Part shown: positions 9,231 through 17,507 of the stretch, one piece after another
Position numbering within the stretch: position 1 is the stretch's first letter
How the letters are laid out: the number at the start of each line of letters is the position of its first letter
DNA from: SFTJ01 sp905210415
GTDB taxonomy: Bacteria; Bacteroidota; Bacteroidia; Bacteroidales; Muribaculaceae
DNA: 64,000 bases
Reading direction: 5' to 3'
Assembly: GCA_902476295.1 (NCBI GenBank)
Contig: CABSDC010000001.1
Location: forward strand, 27,284-91,283
The notes under the pieces: generated by a model
The model's database searches: none
Told to the model about the DNA's origin: nothing
Seen by the model: only the letters and a program-made list of their open reading frames with translations
Translations under genes and position numbers: made by a program

Positions 9231-10925
9231 ATGCGAGAGTATAAGACTCATTTGATGCTTTTTGCCATTGGTTGCGTGACTTTGCTCACCTTTCTTGGCT
9301 ATACTGAATTTTACACCAAGGGCGAACCCCGTGAGGCTATTGTGTCGGTGACGATGCTTGATAGCGGAAACTGGATTTTGCCCACAGACAATGGGTGTGA
9401 CATAGCCTACAAGCCACCATTCTTCCATTGGTGCATAGCTGCTGCTTCGGCGGTGGTGGGCGAGGTGAATGAATATACTTCGCGTTTCCCTTCGGCAGTG
9501 GCATTGATTGCTATGACTGTTGCCACATTTGCTTTTTATCGTCGTCGCAGAGGCGAAAGCTTGGCGCTACTCACAGCGTTGCTCACGTTTACTAACTTCG
9601 AGGTGCATCGTGCAGGTGTGGCTTGCCGTGTGGATATGGTGCTCACTGCGTGCATGGTGATGGCTATGTATTTGCTTTATCGTTGGGTAGAACGGCAATG
9701 CAAGGGTGTGCCTGTGATTAGCATGCTCTTGATGAGTGCGGCTGTGCTCACAAAGGGCCCGGTGGGAATGGTTTTGCCATGCCTTGTCACTGGCGTGTTT
9801 ATGCTTCTGCGAGGTAAGGGCTTTTGGTATTCTTTTTTGCGACTCTCGGCCATAGGTCTTGGCTCGCTTGTGTTGCCTGCTGTGTGGTATCTTGCTGCTT
9901 ATCAACAGGGAGGACAACAATTTGTAGACCTTGTGATGGAGGAGAATTTTGGACGTTTCACAGGCACGATGTCGTATGACTCTCACGTCAATCCTTGGTA
10001 CTACAATGTGATGACTTTGGTGGCAGGCTTTGCGCCATATACCATACTCGTGTTGATAAGCCTCTTCTTTGTGAAGGGCGTGAGAAAACCTTCGCTTGAT
10101 AATCTTTGGAGCAGATTGAAAGCGTGGATTGGCGGGATGGATGATACCCGTCTGTATTCGCTGCTCGCGTTGGTGTTGATCTTCGTGTTTTATTGCATTC
10201 CAAAGAGCAAACGCAGTGTTTATTTGATGCCGATGTATCCGTTTGTGGCATATTTCTTGGCAGAATTGATGAAATATCTGGTTGAGAATAAGCATAAAGC
10301 GGTAGCGATATTCATCCAGATACTTGGCCGGGCATACGAGATACTTTTTGTGCTGTTTGTGACTATCAAGTATAGCAGCTTCACGGCCGAGTCGTTTGCC
10401 TCGGTGCAGCTTTATGTTGATGCTATACGCGCAAGCAACGTCAACCTGTTGCAAATGCTTGCAATAGTGTTGCCTATACTGCTATTTGAGTTGAGGTGCT
10501 TGATATATGAGAGATATACACAATTGAAATATTATCTTGCTCCGTTGCTTGTTATGGCAATATTCCTGTCGCTTGATTCTACATATCAGCCTATAGTGCT
10601 AAATGCAAAAGCCGACAGGGCGACCACTGAAAAAGTTATAAGCCTTCTTCCGAAGGGCCCAATCTATTCGTATGTAGGAATAGATATGATGCGCTTTTTC
10701 ATCATAGATTTTTATTCGGGCAATCGTGTAGGGTTGTTTGAGGTTTCACACCCTGAAAGTGGCTATGTGTTGTTGCCGGAAAAAGATGCCTCGCCGTTTT
10801 GGGCAAGGCATAATGACTATGATTTCTCGCTCGTTTATCGCAGCAATCTGAAGGGGTGCGATGTGCGAGATTATGTGACATTGTATAAGTTTAGTCGTCG
10901 CTCTTCTCTATCGTCTCCTCGATGA
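9231..10925 (+). CDS. ArnT-like membrane glycosyltransferase (GT-C, GT39/GT83 type)
   Basis: 564 residues with many hydrophobic helices. The first periplasmic loop has the sequence YTKGEPREAI close to the N-terminus, matching the D/E-containing catalytic loop of ArnT/PMT-type transferases, followed by GNWILP and AYKPPFFHW, both family hallmarks. A conserved VLTKGPVGMVLP segment lies near 180. These enzymes use polyprenyl-phosphate sugars to modify lipid A or glycans on the periplasmic face. The convergent neighbour is a GtrB-like enzyme that could supply such a polyprenyl-phosphate sugar. The last 35 bases overlap that gene's end on the other strand. Donor and acceptor are not predictable here. 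Confidence 0.85.
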   Translation: MREYKTHLMLFAIGCVTLLTFLGYTEFYTKGEPREAIVSVTMLDSGNWILPTDNGCDIAYKPPFFHWCIAAASAVVGEVNEYTSRFPSAVALIAMTVATFAFYRRRRGESLALLTALLTFTNFEVHRAGVACRVDMVLTACMVMAMYLLYRWVERQCKGVPVISMLLMSAAVLTKGPVGMVLPCLVTGVFMLLRGKGFWYSFLRLSAIGLGSLVLPAVWYLAAYQQGGQQFVDLVMEENFGRFTGTMSYDSHVNPWYYNVMTLVAGFAPYTILVLISLFFVKGVRKPSLDNLWSRLKAWIGGMDDTRLYSLLALVLIFVFYCIPKSKRSVYLMPMYPFVAYFLAELMKYLVENKHKAVAIFIQILGRAYEILFVLFVTIKYSSFTAESFASVQLYVDAIRASNVNLLQMLAIVLPILLFELRCLIYERYTQLKYYLAPLLVMAIFLSLDSTYQPIVLNAKADRATTEKVISLLPKGPIYSYVGIDMMRFFIIDFYSGNRVGLFEVSHPESGYVLLPEKDASPFWARHNDYDFSLVYRSNLKGCDVRDYVTLYKFSRRSSLSSPR

Positions 10926-11853
10926 AATAGCGAGGGCGGCACTTCACTTCGCGGTAGATTTTGCCGACATATTCGCCTATAATGCCAAGGCTGGTGAGAA
11001 TTGCGCCGCCAATAAACCATAGGGAAAGCATCAACGAAGTCCAACCTTCGATTACAGAGTGTGTGATATATCTCACTAAGCCATAGATGATGAAGGCTGC
11101 CGAGATCACCATAAACAGAATGCCTATGCTTGTGATGAGGCGGAGGGGCTTAACGGAGAATGATGTGATGCCATCGAATGCAAAGTTTATCATCTTCGCC
11201 AATGGGTATTTCGACTCACCGGCAAGACGCAGTTTGCGGTCGTAGTAAACGCATGTATAAGGGAACCCGATGCTCTTTACCATGCCGCGCAGAAACAGGT
11301 TGCGCTCAGGGTAGGAAATCAATGCGCGCAGTGAGCGTAGACTCATCAGGCGGAAATCGGCGTGATTGTAAATAATCTCACCACCCATGCTCATCATCAG
11401 TCGGTAGAATGATTGCGCTGTGAAGCGTTTGAAGAAAGTGTCGGTATCACGTTCTTTTCTCACTCCATACACTATATCGTAGCCAGCATTGTATTGCTTC
11501 ACCATTTCCGCAATAGCGTCGGTGTCGTCTTGAAGGTCGGCGTCGATGCTCACTGTAGCGTCAAATTTCATTTCAGCCGCTTTTTCCAGTCCTGCCCAGA
11601 GAGCATTTTGGTGACCCACATTATGGGCCAGTTTAATGCCGATTATACGATCGCTTTCTGATGAAAGTTGCTTGATGATTTGCCAAGTGTTGTCTTTGCT
11701 GCCGTCATCGATGTAGAGTATTCTTCCTTTGCCTATGAGTTTATCGTTCTCAAGTTGCTCCAATACCTTAATTAGTTTGGTGTTGGAGTCGGGGAGAACC
11801 TCTTGTTCGTTGTAGCAAGGCACTACGAGTGCAAATTTTATATCAGTTGCCAT
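10891..11853 (-). CDS. GtrB/DPM1-like polyprenyl-phosphate glycosyltransferase (GT2)
   Basis: 320 residues. The N-terminal GT2 domain shows VVPCYNEQEVL, LYIDDGSKDNT at about 46-56 and the metal-binding SIDADLQDD at 102-110. Two C-terminal hydrophobic helices (about 235-260 and 270-295) anchor it to the inner membrane. GtrB/DPM1 relatives transfer a hexose, or a similar sugar, from a nucleotide donor to undecaprenyl phosphate. That product is a typical donor for ArnT-like enzymes such as the convergent neighbour, so the two may act in sequence. A TAACTTTG box (minus strand, 11879-11886) lies 25 bases upstream of the start codon; no clear -33 TTTG was found for it. Confidence 0.9.
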   Translation of the reverse strand: MATDIKFALVVPCYNEQEVLPDSNTKLIKVLEQLENDKLIGKGRILYIDDGSKDNTWQIIKQLSSESDRIIGIKLAHNVGHQNALWAGLEKAAEMKFDATVSIDADLQDDTDAIAEMVKQYNAGYDIVYGVRKERDTDTFFKRFTAQSFYRLMMSMGGEIIYNHADFRLMSLRSLRALISYPERNLFLRGMVKSIGFPYTCVYYDRKLRLAGESKYPLAKMINFAFDGITSFSVKPLRLITSIGILFMVISAAFIIYGLVRYITHSVIEGWTSLMLSLWFIGGAILTSLGIIGEYVGKIYREVKCRPRYFIEETIEKSDD

Positions 11854-11878
11854 AGAAAAATATCACAATGTTATATCA

Positions 11879-11886
11879 CAAAGTTA
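11879..11886 (-). promoter_or_regulatory. Candidate -7 box of the GtrB-like gene
   Basis: On the minus strand this reads TAACTTTG, matching TAnnTTTG, 25 bases upstream of the ATG at 11853. No TTTG occurs at the expected -33 distance. Confidence 0.4.
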
Positions 11887-12002
11887 AGAATATATTGTGA
11901 GAAAAATGGCTAAAAAGTGAGAACTTTTTCGTGGTCGGAGTATATTCCTATCGTCGGTGAGATGGAAAGAAAATTTAATTGGTTTGATATTGGGCCTGTA
12001 AT

Positions 12003-12033
12003 TTTGTGGATTGGTGTAGAATGAGTAATTTTG
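12003..12033 (+). promoter_or_regulatory. Complete Bacteroidetes promoter of the hydrolase/Mur ligase/Ddl cassette
   Basis: TTTG at 12003-12006, 19 bases, then TAATTTTG at 12026-12033: an exact match to the Bacteroidetes sigma-A-like -33/-7 pattern. The transcript should start near 12040, leaving a leader of about 75 bases that holds the hairpin at 12048-12085. Confidence 0.8.
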
Positions 12034-12047
12034 TATGATGTAGTGAA

Positions 12048-12085
12048 AAATGCTTAGAGCGGTGCCGTGTTGGCGCTGTGCGGTG
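12048..12085 (+). repeat. Leader hairpin motif, copy 1
   Basis: Starts AAATGCTT, then GCGGTGCC, a short loop, and GGCGCTGTGC. The two arms pair with several G-T wobbles. A near copy occurs at 56171-56209 in front of the czcB-like gene. In both places the element ends 30 bases before the ATG. Confidence 0.55.
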
Positions 12086-12115
12086 TTTTTACTACGATAA
12101 AGATAATCGAAACTG

Positions 12116-12886
12116 ATGAAGAAGTATCTTGATACAAAAGGCGTTAGACTCTGCTATAACGTGGAGGGAGAAGGCTACCCAGTGATATTGATGCACGGGT
12201 GGGGCTGCAATCACACTACACTCGCAAGCATTGAAGCCACGTTGAGTCCGCACATGAAAGTGTATAATGTTGATTTCCCTGGGTTTGGCGAAAGCACCGA
12301 GCCTCAAGAGGTGTGGGGAGTGGAGCAATACACACAGCTGATAGAAGAACTTGTTAAAGCTGAAGGCATAGAGAATCCTGTGTTGCTCGGTCACTCGTTT
12401 GGCGGCAGAGTGGGCATTGTGTATGCCTCGCGAAACGCAGTGAAAAAATTGATTCTCACTGATGCAGCAGGTGTGAAGCCTCGTCGCACACTGAAATATT
12501 ATTACAAAGTATATAGTTACAAACTGATGAAGCATCTTGTGCTTGCCATTTATGGTAAGGAGAAGGGTGAGGCCCGACTGGATGTGATAAGAGGGAAAAA
12601 AGGTTCGAGCGACTATAAAAATAGTAGTCCGAAGATGCGCGCCATAATGAGCCGTGTGGTGAATGAAGATTTGAAGCATCTTATGCCGAGCATCAAATGC
12701 CCGACGCTGCTCATTTGGGGTGAAAACGACACTGCCACACCGCTGAGTGATGCCAAGACAATGGAGCGATTGATTCCGGATGCTGGCCTTGTGTCGTTCC
12801 CAGGTTGTGGACACTATAGTTTCCTTGAAAATGCGATGCAGTATCAGGCTGTGTTGAGAAGTTTCCTGAGTAAAGAATTTAAGTAA
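12116..12886 (+). CDS. Alpha/beta hydrolase
   Basis: 256 residues, cytosolic, no signal peptide. A complete catalytic triad can be read: nucleophile S94 in LLGHSFGG, D205 in WGENDTATP, and H233 in GCGHYSFLE; the oxyanion region is MHGWGCNH near residue 26. The substrate is unknown. It heads a cassette with a membrane-anchored Mur ligase (20-base gap) and a D-Ala-D-Ala-type ligase, from a consensus promoter at 12003 and behind a leader hairpin. That setting suggests a role in cell-wall precursor chemistry, for example hydrolysis of an ester or amide made by the pathway, but this is inference from location. Confidence 0.85.
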   Translation: MKKYLDTKGVRLCYNVEGEGYPVILMHGWGCNHTTLASIEATLSPHMKVYNVDFPGFGESTEPQEVWGVEQYTQLIEELVKAEGIENPVLLGHSFGGRVGIVYASRNAVKKLILTDAAGVKPRRTLKYYYKVYSYKLMKHLVLAIYGKEKGEARLDVIRGKKGSSDYKNSSPKMRAIMSRVVNEDLKHLMPSIKCPTLLIWGENDTATPLSDAKTMERLIPDAGLVSFPGCGHYSFLENAMQYQAVLRSFLSKEFK

Positions 12887-12905
12887 AACTCAATAATCCT
12901 TAGGT

Positions 12906-14489
12906 ATGAGTGTAAGTATTTTTATAATAGTATTTGCCGTAGCGGTGGTGTTTAATTTGGCAGTAATGCTGAAGTATGATATGCAGATGATGCAGCAAAA
13001 CTCCTATCGCAACGAGCGTTATATCAAATGGTTTAAGCAAAGTTGCGACTCTGTGAATATGCACAGACTGCTCTTGATGGTGTGTTTGATGGCAGGTGGT
13101 TCGACACTCTTCCAATCGTCGCCATATGTGCAGATTATTATCGCTATTGCACTGGTGTGCAATGCCGTGTCGGTACTGCGCAAAAAAAGCAAAAAGCCGT
13201 TGGTGTTCACTAAACGAGTGCGACGCCTCTATTTCGGCACATTGCTTTTCTCAGCCGCGGCGATGGCCGTAGTGGCAGCATTTACGGAAGAAAGTGCGTA
13301 TTCAGCTGCGTTGGTGGCACTTGGCATTGCCGCATTCTCATATCTTGCCACAATGTCGGTGAACTGGTTGCTGAAACCAGTTGAGAAATCAATCAACAAC
13401 AGTTTCGTAAACGATGCTAAGCGATTGCTCGCCGGTATGCCAGGAATGAAGGTGGTGGGCATTACTGGCAGTTATGGCAAAACGAGCACTAAGCATTATC
13501 TCAACCGTATATTGAGTGAAAAATATTCGGTGCTGATGACACCAGGAAGCTATAATACTCCGATGGGTGTTGTGCGCACTGTGAGAGAAATGATGCAGCC
13601 TTACAACGACTTATTTATCGTGGAGATGGGTGCTAAAAACATTGGTGACATCAAAGAAATCTGCGATATTGTGCATCCTCAGATGGGTATCGTTACTGCT
13701 GTTGGCGCTCAGCACTTAGAGTCGTTTAAGACAATTGAGAATGTGCAGCGCACAAAGTTTGAACTTGTGGATGCTTTGCCAGCCGACGGCTTTGCCGTGG
13801 TGAACAATGATTTCCAATACGTTGCCAATCGCGAGGTGAGCAATGTGGAGTGTAAACGCTATTCTGTGGGCGAAAATAGCACTGGCGACTATAAGGCAGT
13901 GAACATACAATATAGCGCACAAGGTACATCGTTCACCATTGTGGGCGAGGGCCGAAGCATAGATCTGACCACTAAATTGGTGGGAGAATGCAATATCAGC
14001 AACCTTATGGCTGCTGTGATAATGGCTTTAAAGCTTGACGTGCCAGAACAGAAAATCAAGTATGCTGTGAGCAAAATAGAGCAGGTGGAACACCGCTTGA
14101 ACGTGAAGCGCACTGCTTCGGGCATCACCATCATTGATGATGCATTTAATAGCAATCCTGATGGTTCACGCATGGCGCTTGATGTGCTTGCCGGTATGAA
14201 AGGCGGCAAACGTATTGTAATCACCCCAGGTATGATAGAACTCGGTGATAAGCAAAAGCACTTCAATAAGTTGTTTGGCGAACACATTGCTGAGACATGC
14301 GATGTGGCAATTGTGGTGGGCCAATACAATCGTGAAGCGATTTTGGAAGGCATCAAGGCAAAGGGTATGCCAGCAGATGCAGTGAAGGTGGCCGACACGT
14401 TCACTCAAGCACAGCAGATGATGCTTGGCTTTGCAAAGGCTGGCGACACTGTGCTATATGAAAACGACCTTCCTGATACATTTAAGTGA
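12906..14489 (+). CDS. Membrane-anchored MurF-like Mur ligase
   Basis: 527 residues. Residues 1-155 contain about five hydrophobic helices (2-22, 53-70, 74-90, 108-125, 132-154) in place of the N-terminal UDP-binding domain of ordinary MurF. The central Mur ligase ATPase domain has the P-loop G185-ITGSYGKTS, then MTPGSYNTPMGVV, and the C-terminal domain has DDAFNSNPDG and ITPGMIELG, both MurF-like. MurF joins D-Ala-D-Ala to the UDP-MurNAc-tripeptide in the cytosol. Loss of the usual substrate-recognition domain and the membrane anchor suggest that this paralogue acts on a membrane-bound substrate. The partner downstream is a Ddl-like enzyme. Standard MurF probably exists elsewhere in the genome. 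Confidence 0.85.
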   Translation: MSVSIFIIVFAVAVVFNLAVMLKYDMQMMQQNSYRNERYIKWFKQSCDSVNMHRLLLMVCLMAGGSTLFQSSPYVQIIIAIALVCNAVSVLRKKSKKPLVFTKRVRRLYFGTLLFSAAAMAVVAAFTEESAYSAALVALGIAAFSYLATMSVNWLLKPVEKSINNSFVNDAKRLLAGMPGMKVVGITGSYGKTSTKHYLNRILSEKYSVLMTPGSYNTPMGVVRTVREMMQPYNDLFIVEMGAKNIGDIKEICDIVHPQMGIVTAVGAQHLESFKTIENVQRTKFELVDALPADGFAVVNNDFQYVANREVSNVECKRYSVGENSTGDYKAVNIQYSAQGTSFTIVGEGRSIDLTTKLVGECNISNLMAAVIMALKLDVPEQKIKYAVSKIEQVEHRLNVKRTASGITIIDDAFNSNPDGSRMALDVLAGMKGGKRIVITPGMIELGDKQKHFNKLFGEHIAETCDVAIVVGQYNREAILEGIKAKGMPADAVKVADTFTQAQQMMLGFAKAGDTVLYENDLPDTFK

Positions 14490-14521
14490 TAATAGAATAA
14501 ATAAAAAATATAAGCAAAGAG

Positions 14522-15739
14522 ATGAAAACTAACATTGGTGTGTTTTTTGGAGGACGCTCTACCGAGCATGAGATTTCGGTAATCTCAGCGTCGCAGGCTA
14601 TGGCAGCCATCAACCGTGACAAATATGATGTGACACCTATCTACATATCTAAGCAAGGCAAATGGTACACAGGCGAAATGCTATTTGACACAAAGAACTA
14701 TCGCGATATGGACGCTCTTATCGCTAAGTGTCAGGAGGTGTATATGCGTCCAATCTATGGCGATTACAATCTTTATAAGAGCAAAAAGCCTATGTTTGGT
14801 AGCGACGTTATTACGAAATTAGACGTAGTGATACCTGTGCTTCATGGCTCGAATGTAGAAGATGGTATTTTCGAGGGTGTGCTTCAGACAATCGGCATTC
14901 CTTATGCAGGATGCGATGTGCTTGCAAGCGCCAATGGTATGGATAAAATCACTATGAAGATGATTCTTGCTTCGTGTGATATTCCTGTGGTTGACTACGT
15001 ATGGTTTACCGACAAGCAGTGGTTTGCGCAGCGCGACGAGTTGATCGCTAAGATTGAAGGCAAACTTGGTTATCCTGTGATTGTAAAGCCTGCTAACCTT
15101 GGTTCGTCGGTTGGTATCGGTTGTGCACACGATCGTGAGCAATTGATAGAGAAAATCGACAATGCCGAGCAATATTCTTCGCGAATTGTGGTGGAATATA
15201 TGGTGAAAGACCTTCAGGAAATAAACTGCTCGGTGCTTGGCGACTGCGACGACTATCAGATGTCGGTGCTTGAGCAACCATTGACTTCGCAAGATATCCT
15301 CACATACACCGACAAATATATGGGCGGAACAAAGAGCGCGCAAGGTATGGCTGCATCGGCAAAGAAATTCCCTGCCGACCTTCCTGAGTGCGAAACAAAG
15401 CGCATACAATATCTTGCTGGTGAAACGTTCCGTGTGCTTTCTTGCCACGGTGTAAGCCGCGTAGACGTGATGATTGAGGGCGCAAGCCAACCTGATGAAA
15501 CCGGTTGCCGCAAGATATATGTGAATGAGATCAATACAATTCCAGGATCGTTGTCGTTCTACCTTTGGGAAGGAACAGGCATCTCGTTTGAGGAAGAAAT
15601 GGAAAAATTGGTTCAACTCGCTATCAAGCGCAAGCGTGAAGAAGGCATGAAGACCGTTAGCTACGACCAGAATATCTTCAATATGACAGGTGGCACTAAG
15701 GGCGCAAAAGGAGGGAAATTCGGTGGCGTGAAGAAGTAA
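14522..15739 (+). CDS. D-alanine--D-alanine ligase-family enzyme (divergent)
   Basis: 405 residues, longer than typical Ddl (about 300-370). ATP-grasp features: FFGGRSTEHEISVISA at the N-terminus, KPANLGSSVGIG, and EINTIPGSLSFYLWE at 336-350. E336 and N338 match the Mg-binding Glu/Asn of E. coli DdlB. In DdlB the motif continues to a Ser-Leu pair (S281-L282) that holds the carboxylate of the second D-Ala; here the aligned Ser is Tyr. A Gly/Lys-rich tail closes the protein. Following the membrane Mur ligase by 32 bases, it probably makes the dipeptide or depsipeptide used by that enzyme. Plain D-Ala-D-Ala activity cannot be excluded. Confidence 0.85.
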   Translation: MKTNIGVFFGGRSTEHEISVISASQAMAAINRDKYDVTPIYISKQGKWYTGEMLFDTKNYRDMDALIAKCQEVYMRPIYGDYNLYKSKKPMFGSDVITKLDVVIPVLHGSNVEDGIFEGVLQTIGIPYAGCDVLASANGMDKITMKMILASCDIPVVDYVWFTDKQWFAQRDELIAKIEGKLGYPVIVKPANLGSSVGIGCAHDREQLIEKIDNAEQYSSRIVVEYMVKDLQEINCSVLGDCDDYQMSVLEQPLTSQDILTYTDKYMGGTKSAQGMAASAKKFPADLPECETKRIQYLAGETFRVLSCHGVSRVDVMIEGASQPDETGCRKIYVNEINTIPGSLSFYLWEGTGISFEEEMEKLVQLAIKRKREEGMKTVSYDQNIFNMTGGTKGAKGGKFGGVKK

Positions 15740-15769
15740 CACGCTTCGGCCATATTGACAATAAAAAAG

Positions 15770-15812
15770 AAGAATTGCTGATAGAGCACAATGCTCTGTT
15801 GGCAATTCTTTT
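15770..15812. terminator. Bidirectional terminator hairpin
   Basis: A 19-base arm (AAGAATTGCTGATAGAGCA) pairs with TGCTCTGTTGGCAATTCTT across a 3-base loop, with two G-T pairs; T-rich on both sides. It lies between the convergent ends of the Ddl-like gene and the HsdR_N-like gene. Confidence 0.8.
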
Positions 15813-15836
15813 GGTTTATCGCAATGTTGTTAAGTA

Positions 15837-16295
15837 TCATTCGTCGCACAGTAGGGAGGAGAATTCAGGAATGTCGGGGAGAAAAGTGTAGCTGTCGGTA
15901 TCGTAGTTGATGAGGCAGCAGAAGTGTTGAATGCCGTTAGAAACTATCAAGCAGCGTGCGCGTAGCACCATATTGTAGCGCACAATTTGGTCGAATACCT
16001 TCTGTGTGATGCTCACGCTTGGCGCTTTATACTCCACTATCACAAGCGGCTGCCCACTGCGGTCTACTATAAGCGTGTCGCATCGACGCTTGATGCCATT
16101 TTGCGTGAGTGCTATCTCATTATTCATCAGTGCTGAAGGATAACCTTTGTGACTGATAAGGAATGCAACGAAATTTTGGCGAACCCATTCTTCTGGCGTG
16201 AGCGTAACGTACTTTGAGCGAAGAGCGTCGAAGATTTGCAAATTTTGTGGGGTCTTTTTTATTTTAAAATTTTGCTCGGGTAGATTAAGTTGCAT
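15837..16295 (-). CDS. Stand-alone HsdR N-terminal-like nuclease domain protein
   Basis: 152 residues covering only the PD-(D/E)XK fold found at the N-terminus of type I restriction HsdR subunits. The catalytic pattern is visible: Glu in NNEIAL, Asp in RRCDTLIV and the E-x-K in VIVEYKAP, then QIVRYNMVLRA and a C-terminal LIVSNG strand. There is no helicase domain and no hsdM or hsdS nearby, so this is not a restriction system. Single-domain versions like this are common in Bacteroidetes, often divergent from holA as here (69 bases between starts). The function of such proteins is not established; a housekeeping DNA role is possible. Confidence 0.8.
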   Translation of the reverse strand: MQLNLPEQNFKIKKTPQNLQIFDALRSKYVTLTPEEWVRQNFVAFLISHKGYPSALMNNEIALTQNGIKRRCDTLIVDRSGQPLVIVEYKAPSVSITQKVFDQIVRYNMVLRARCLIVSNGIQHFCCLINYDTDSYTFLPDIPEFSSLLCDE

Positions 16296-16307
16296 TGCTA
16301 AATTTAT

Positions 16308-16315
16308 TAATTTTG
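16308..16315 (+). promoter_or_regulatory. Candidate -7 box of holA
   Basis: TAATTTTG, matching TAnnTTTG, 49 bases upstream of the holA ATG. No exact TTTG at the -33 position. Confidence 0.45.
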
Positions 16316-16364
16316 TAGTATGAAGTGTAAAGTTAGTGAAAATATATAAAACGTACTCATAGAA

Positions 16365-17405
16365 ATGCCACCAAAAAAAGAAAGCGTTACATACATAGGG
16401 CTAATGACAGAGATTAGCCGCAAGCAATTTCGCCCGATATATGTGCTTGAAGGCGAAGAGGCTTATTATATAGATAGTCTTACTGATAAAATCATTGATG
16501 CTGCGTTAGACGAGGATGAAAAGGATTTTAACCTCACCGTCAGCTATGGTATTGATGCCGATATCAGGCAGGTGATAAGTGCGTGCAAGCGTTATCCAGT
16601 GATGGCTCAACGCCAGGTGGTGGTGCTGCGCGAAGCCCAAAATGTGCGTGATAGCAAGGAGAATGGATTGGAACTATTTAAATTCTATGCCCAAAATCCG
16701 CTTAAGAGCACCATATTGATTATATGTAATAAGGGTGGTAACATTAAGGCGCCAGAATTTTTGAAGCAATTGAAGGCGAGCGAAACGGGTGTTGTGTTTG
16801 AATCGAAGAAAGAGAACGAACGCTCGATAATGGATGTAATCAATAAGTATGTGGCGAGCAGGGGTTGCAAGATTGATGATAAATCCACCTCAATGTTGCG
16901 AGACTTTGTGGGAACTGATGTTGCTCGACTATTTGGTGAGGTAGATAAGCTTTGCATCTTGGTGGGGGCTACAAAAGCGATAACGCCTGAACTAATTGAG
17001 CAAAACATAGGCATAAGCAAAGACTATAATATTTTTGAACTTGAGGATGCGATATTCACACGCAATCGAGAGAAAGCATTTAAGATAATTGATTATTTTG
17101 AGAAGAACCCAAAGAATAATCCTGTACAGGCTGTGACTCCATTTTTGTTTAATGCGTTTGCAAACATACTTATGGTGCGCACTGCAAAAACTGGTTCGCC
17201 CGACGAGATAATGGAGCGAATAGGCACTAAATCGAGTTGGAGAGCACAAAAGTTTTCGGCTGCGGCATCGCGCTACAGCACGCTTGCATGTGTGAACAAC
17301 ATAGATGCTATACGACGCTTTGACGCGCAAAGCAAGGGTGTTGGTTCGCGACAGAATGGCTATGATTTGCTCCGAAGCCTGATGTTCTTTATCCTCAATT
17401 CGTAA
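16365..17405 (+). CDS. holA: DNA polymerase III subunit delta
   Basis: 346 residues, normal length for the delta (clamp-opening) subunit of the clamp loader. The N-terminal part contains RPIYVLEGEEAYYIDSL, typical for the degenerate P-loop region of HolA, then CKRYPVMAQRQVVVLREAQ, and further on the LEDAIFTRNREKAFKI segment of the lid and collar domains. Delta has no ATPase and wrenches the beta clamp open. The partner delta' (holB) is at 49458 in this window. The gene is monocistronic here, with a terminator hairpin 27 bases behind it. Confidence 0.93.
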   Translation: MPPKKESVTYIGLMTEISRKQFRPIYVLEGEEAYYIDSLTDKIIDAALDEDEKDFNLTVSYGIDADIRQVISACKRYPVMAQRQVVVLREAQNVRDSKENGLELFKFYAQNPLKSTILIICNKGGNIKAPEFLKQLKASETGVVFESKKENERSIMDVINKYVASRGCKIDDKSTSMLRDFVGTDVARLFGEVDKLCILVGATKAITPELIEQNIGISKDYNIFELEDAIFTRNREKAFKIIDYFEKNPKNNPVQAVTPFLFNAFANILMVRTAKTGSPDEIMERIGTKSSWRAQKFSAAASRYSTLACVNNIDAIRRFDAQSKGVGSRQNGYDLLRSLMFFILNS

Positions 17406-17431
17406 AATGGCAATGCAATATTGATAATAAT

Positions 17432-17466
17432 AAAATACCGGCCCCCAAAGGAGTCGGTATTTTTGT
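17432..17466. terminator. Terminator hairpin between holA and the beta-barrel gene
   Basis: AAAATACCG pairs with CGGTATTTT around a C-rich/G-rich loop; T tracts follow on both strands. It separates the convergent holA and outer-membrane barrel genes. Confidence 0.75.
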
Positions 17467-17507
17467 GCAACTCTTATTTTAGTAGTTTTAGTTTGTCGTA
17501 TGGTGGC

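Noticed and set aside
15837..16295. Type I restriction system
   Set aside because: No hsdM, hsdS or helicase domain; only the HsdR N-terminal-like fold.
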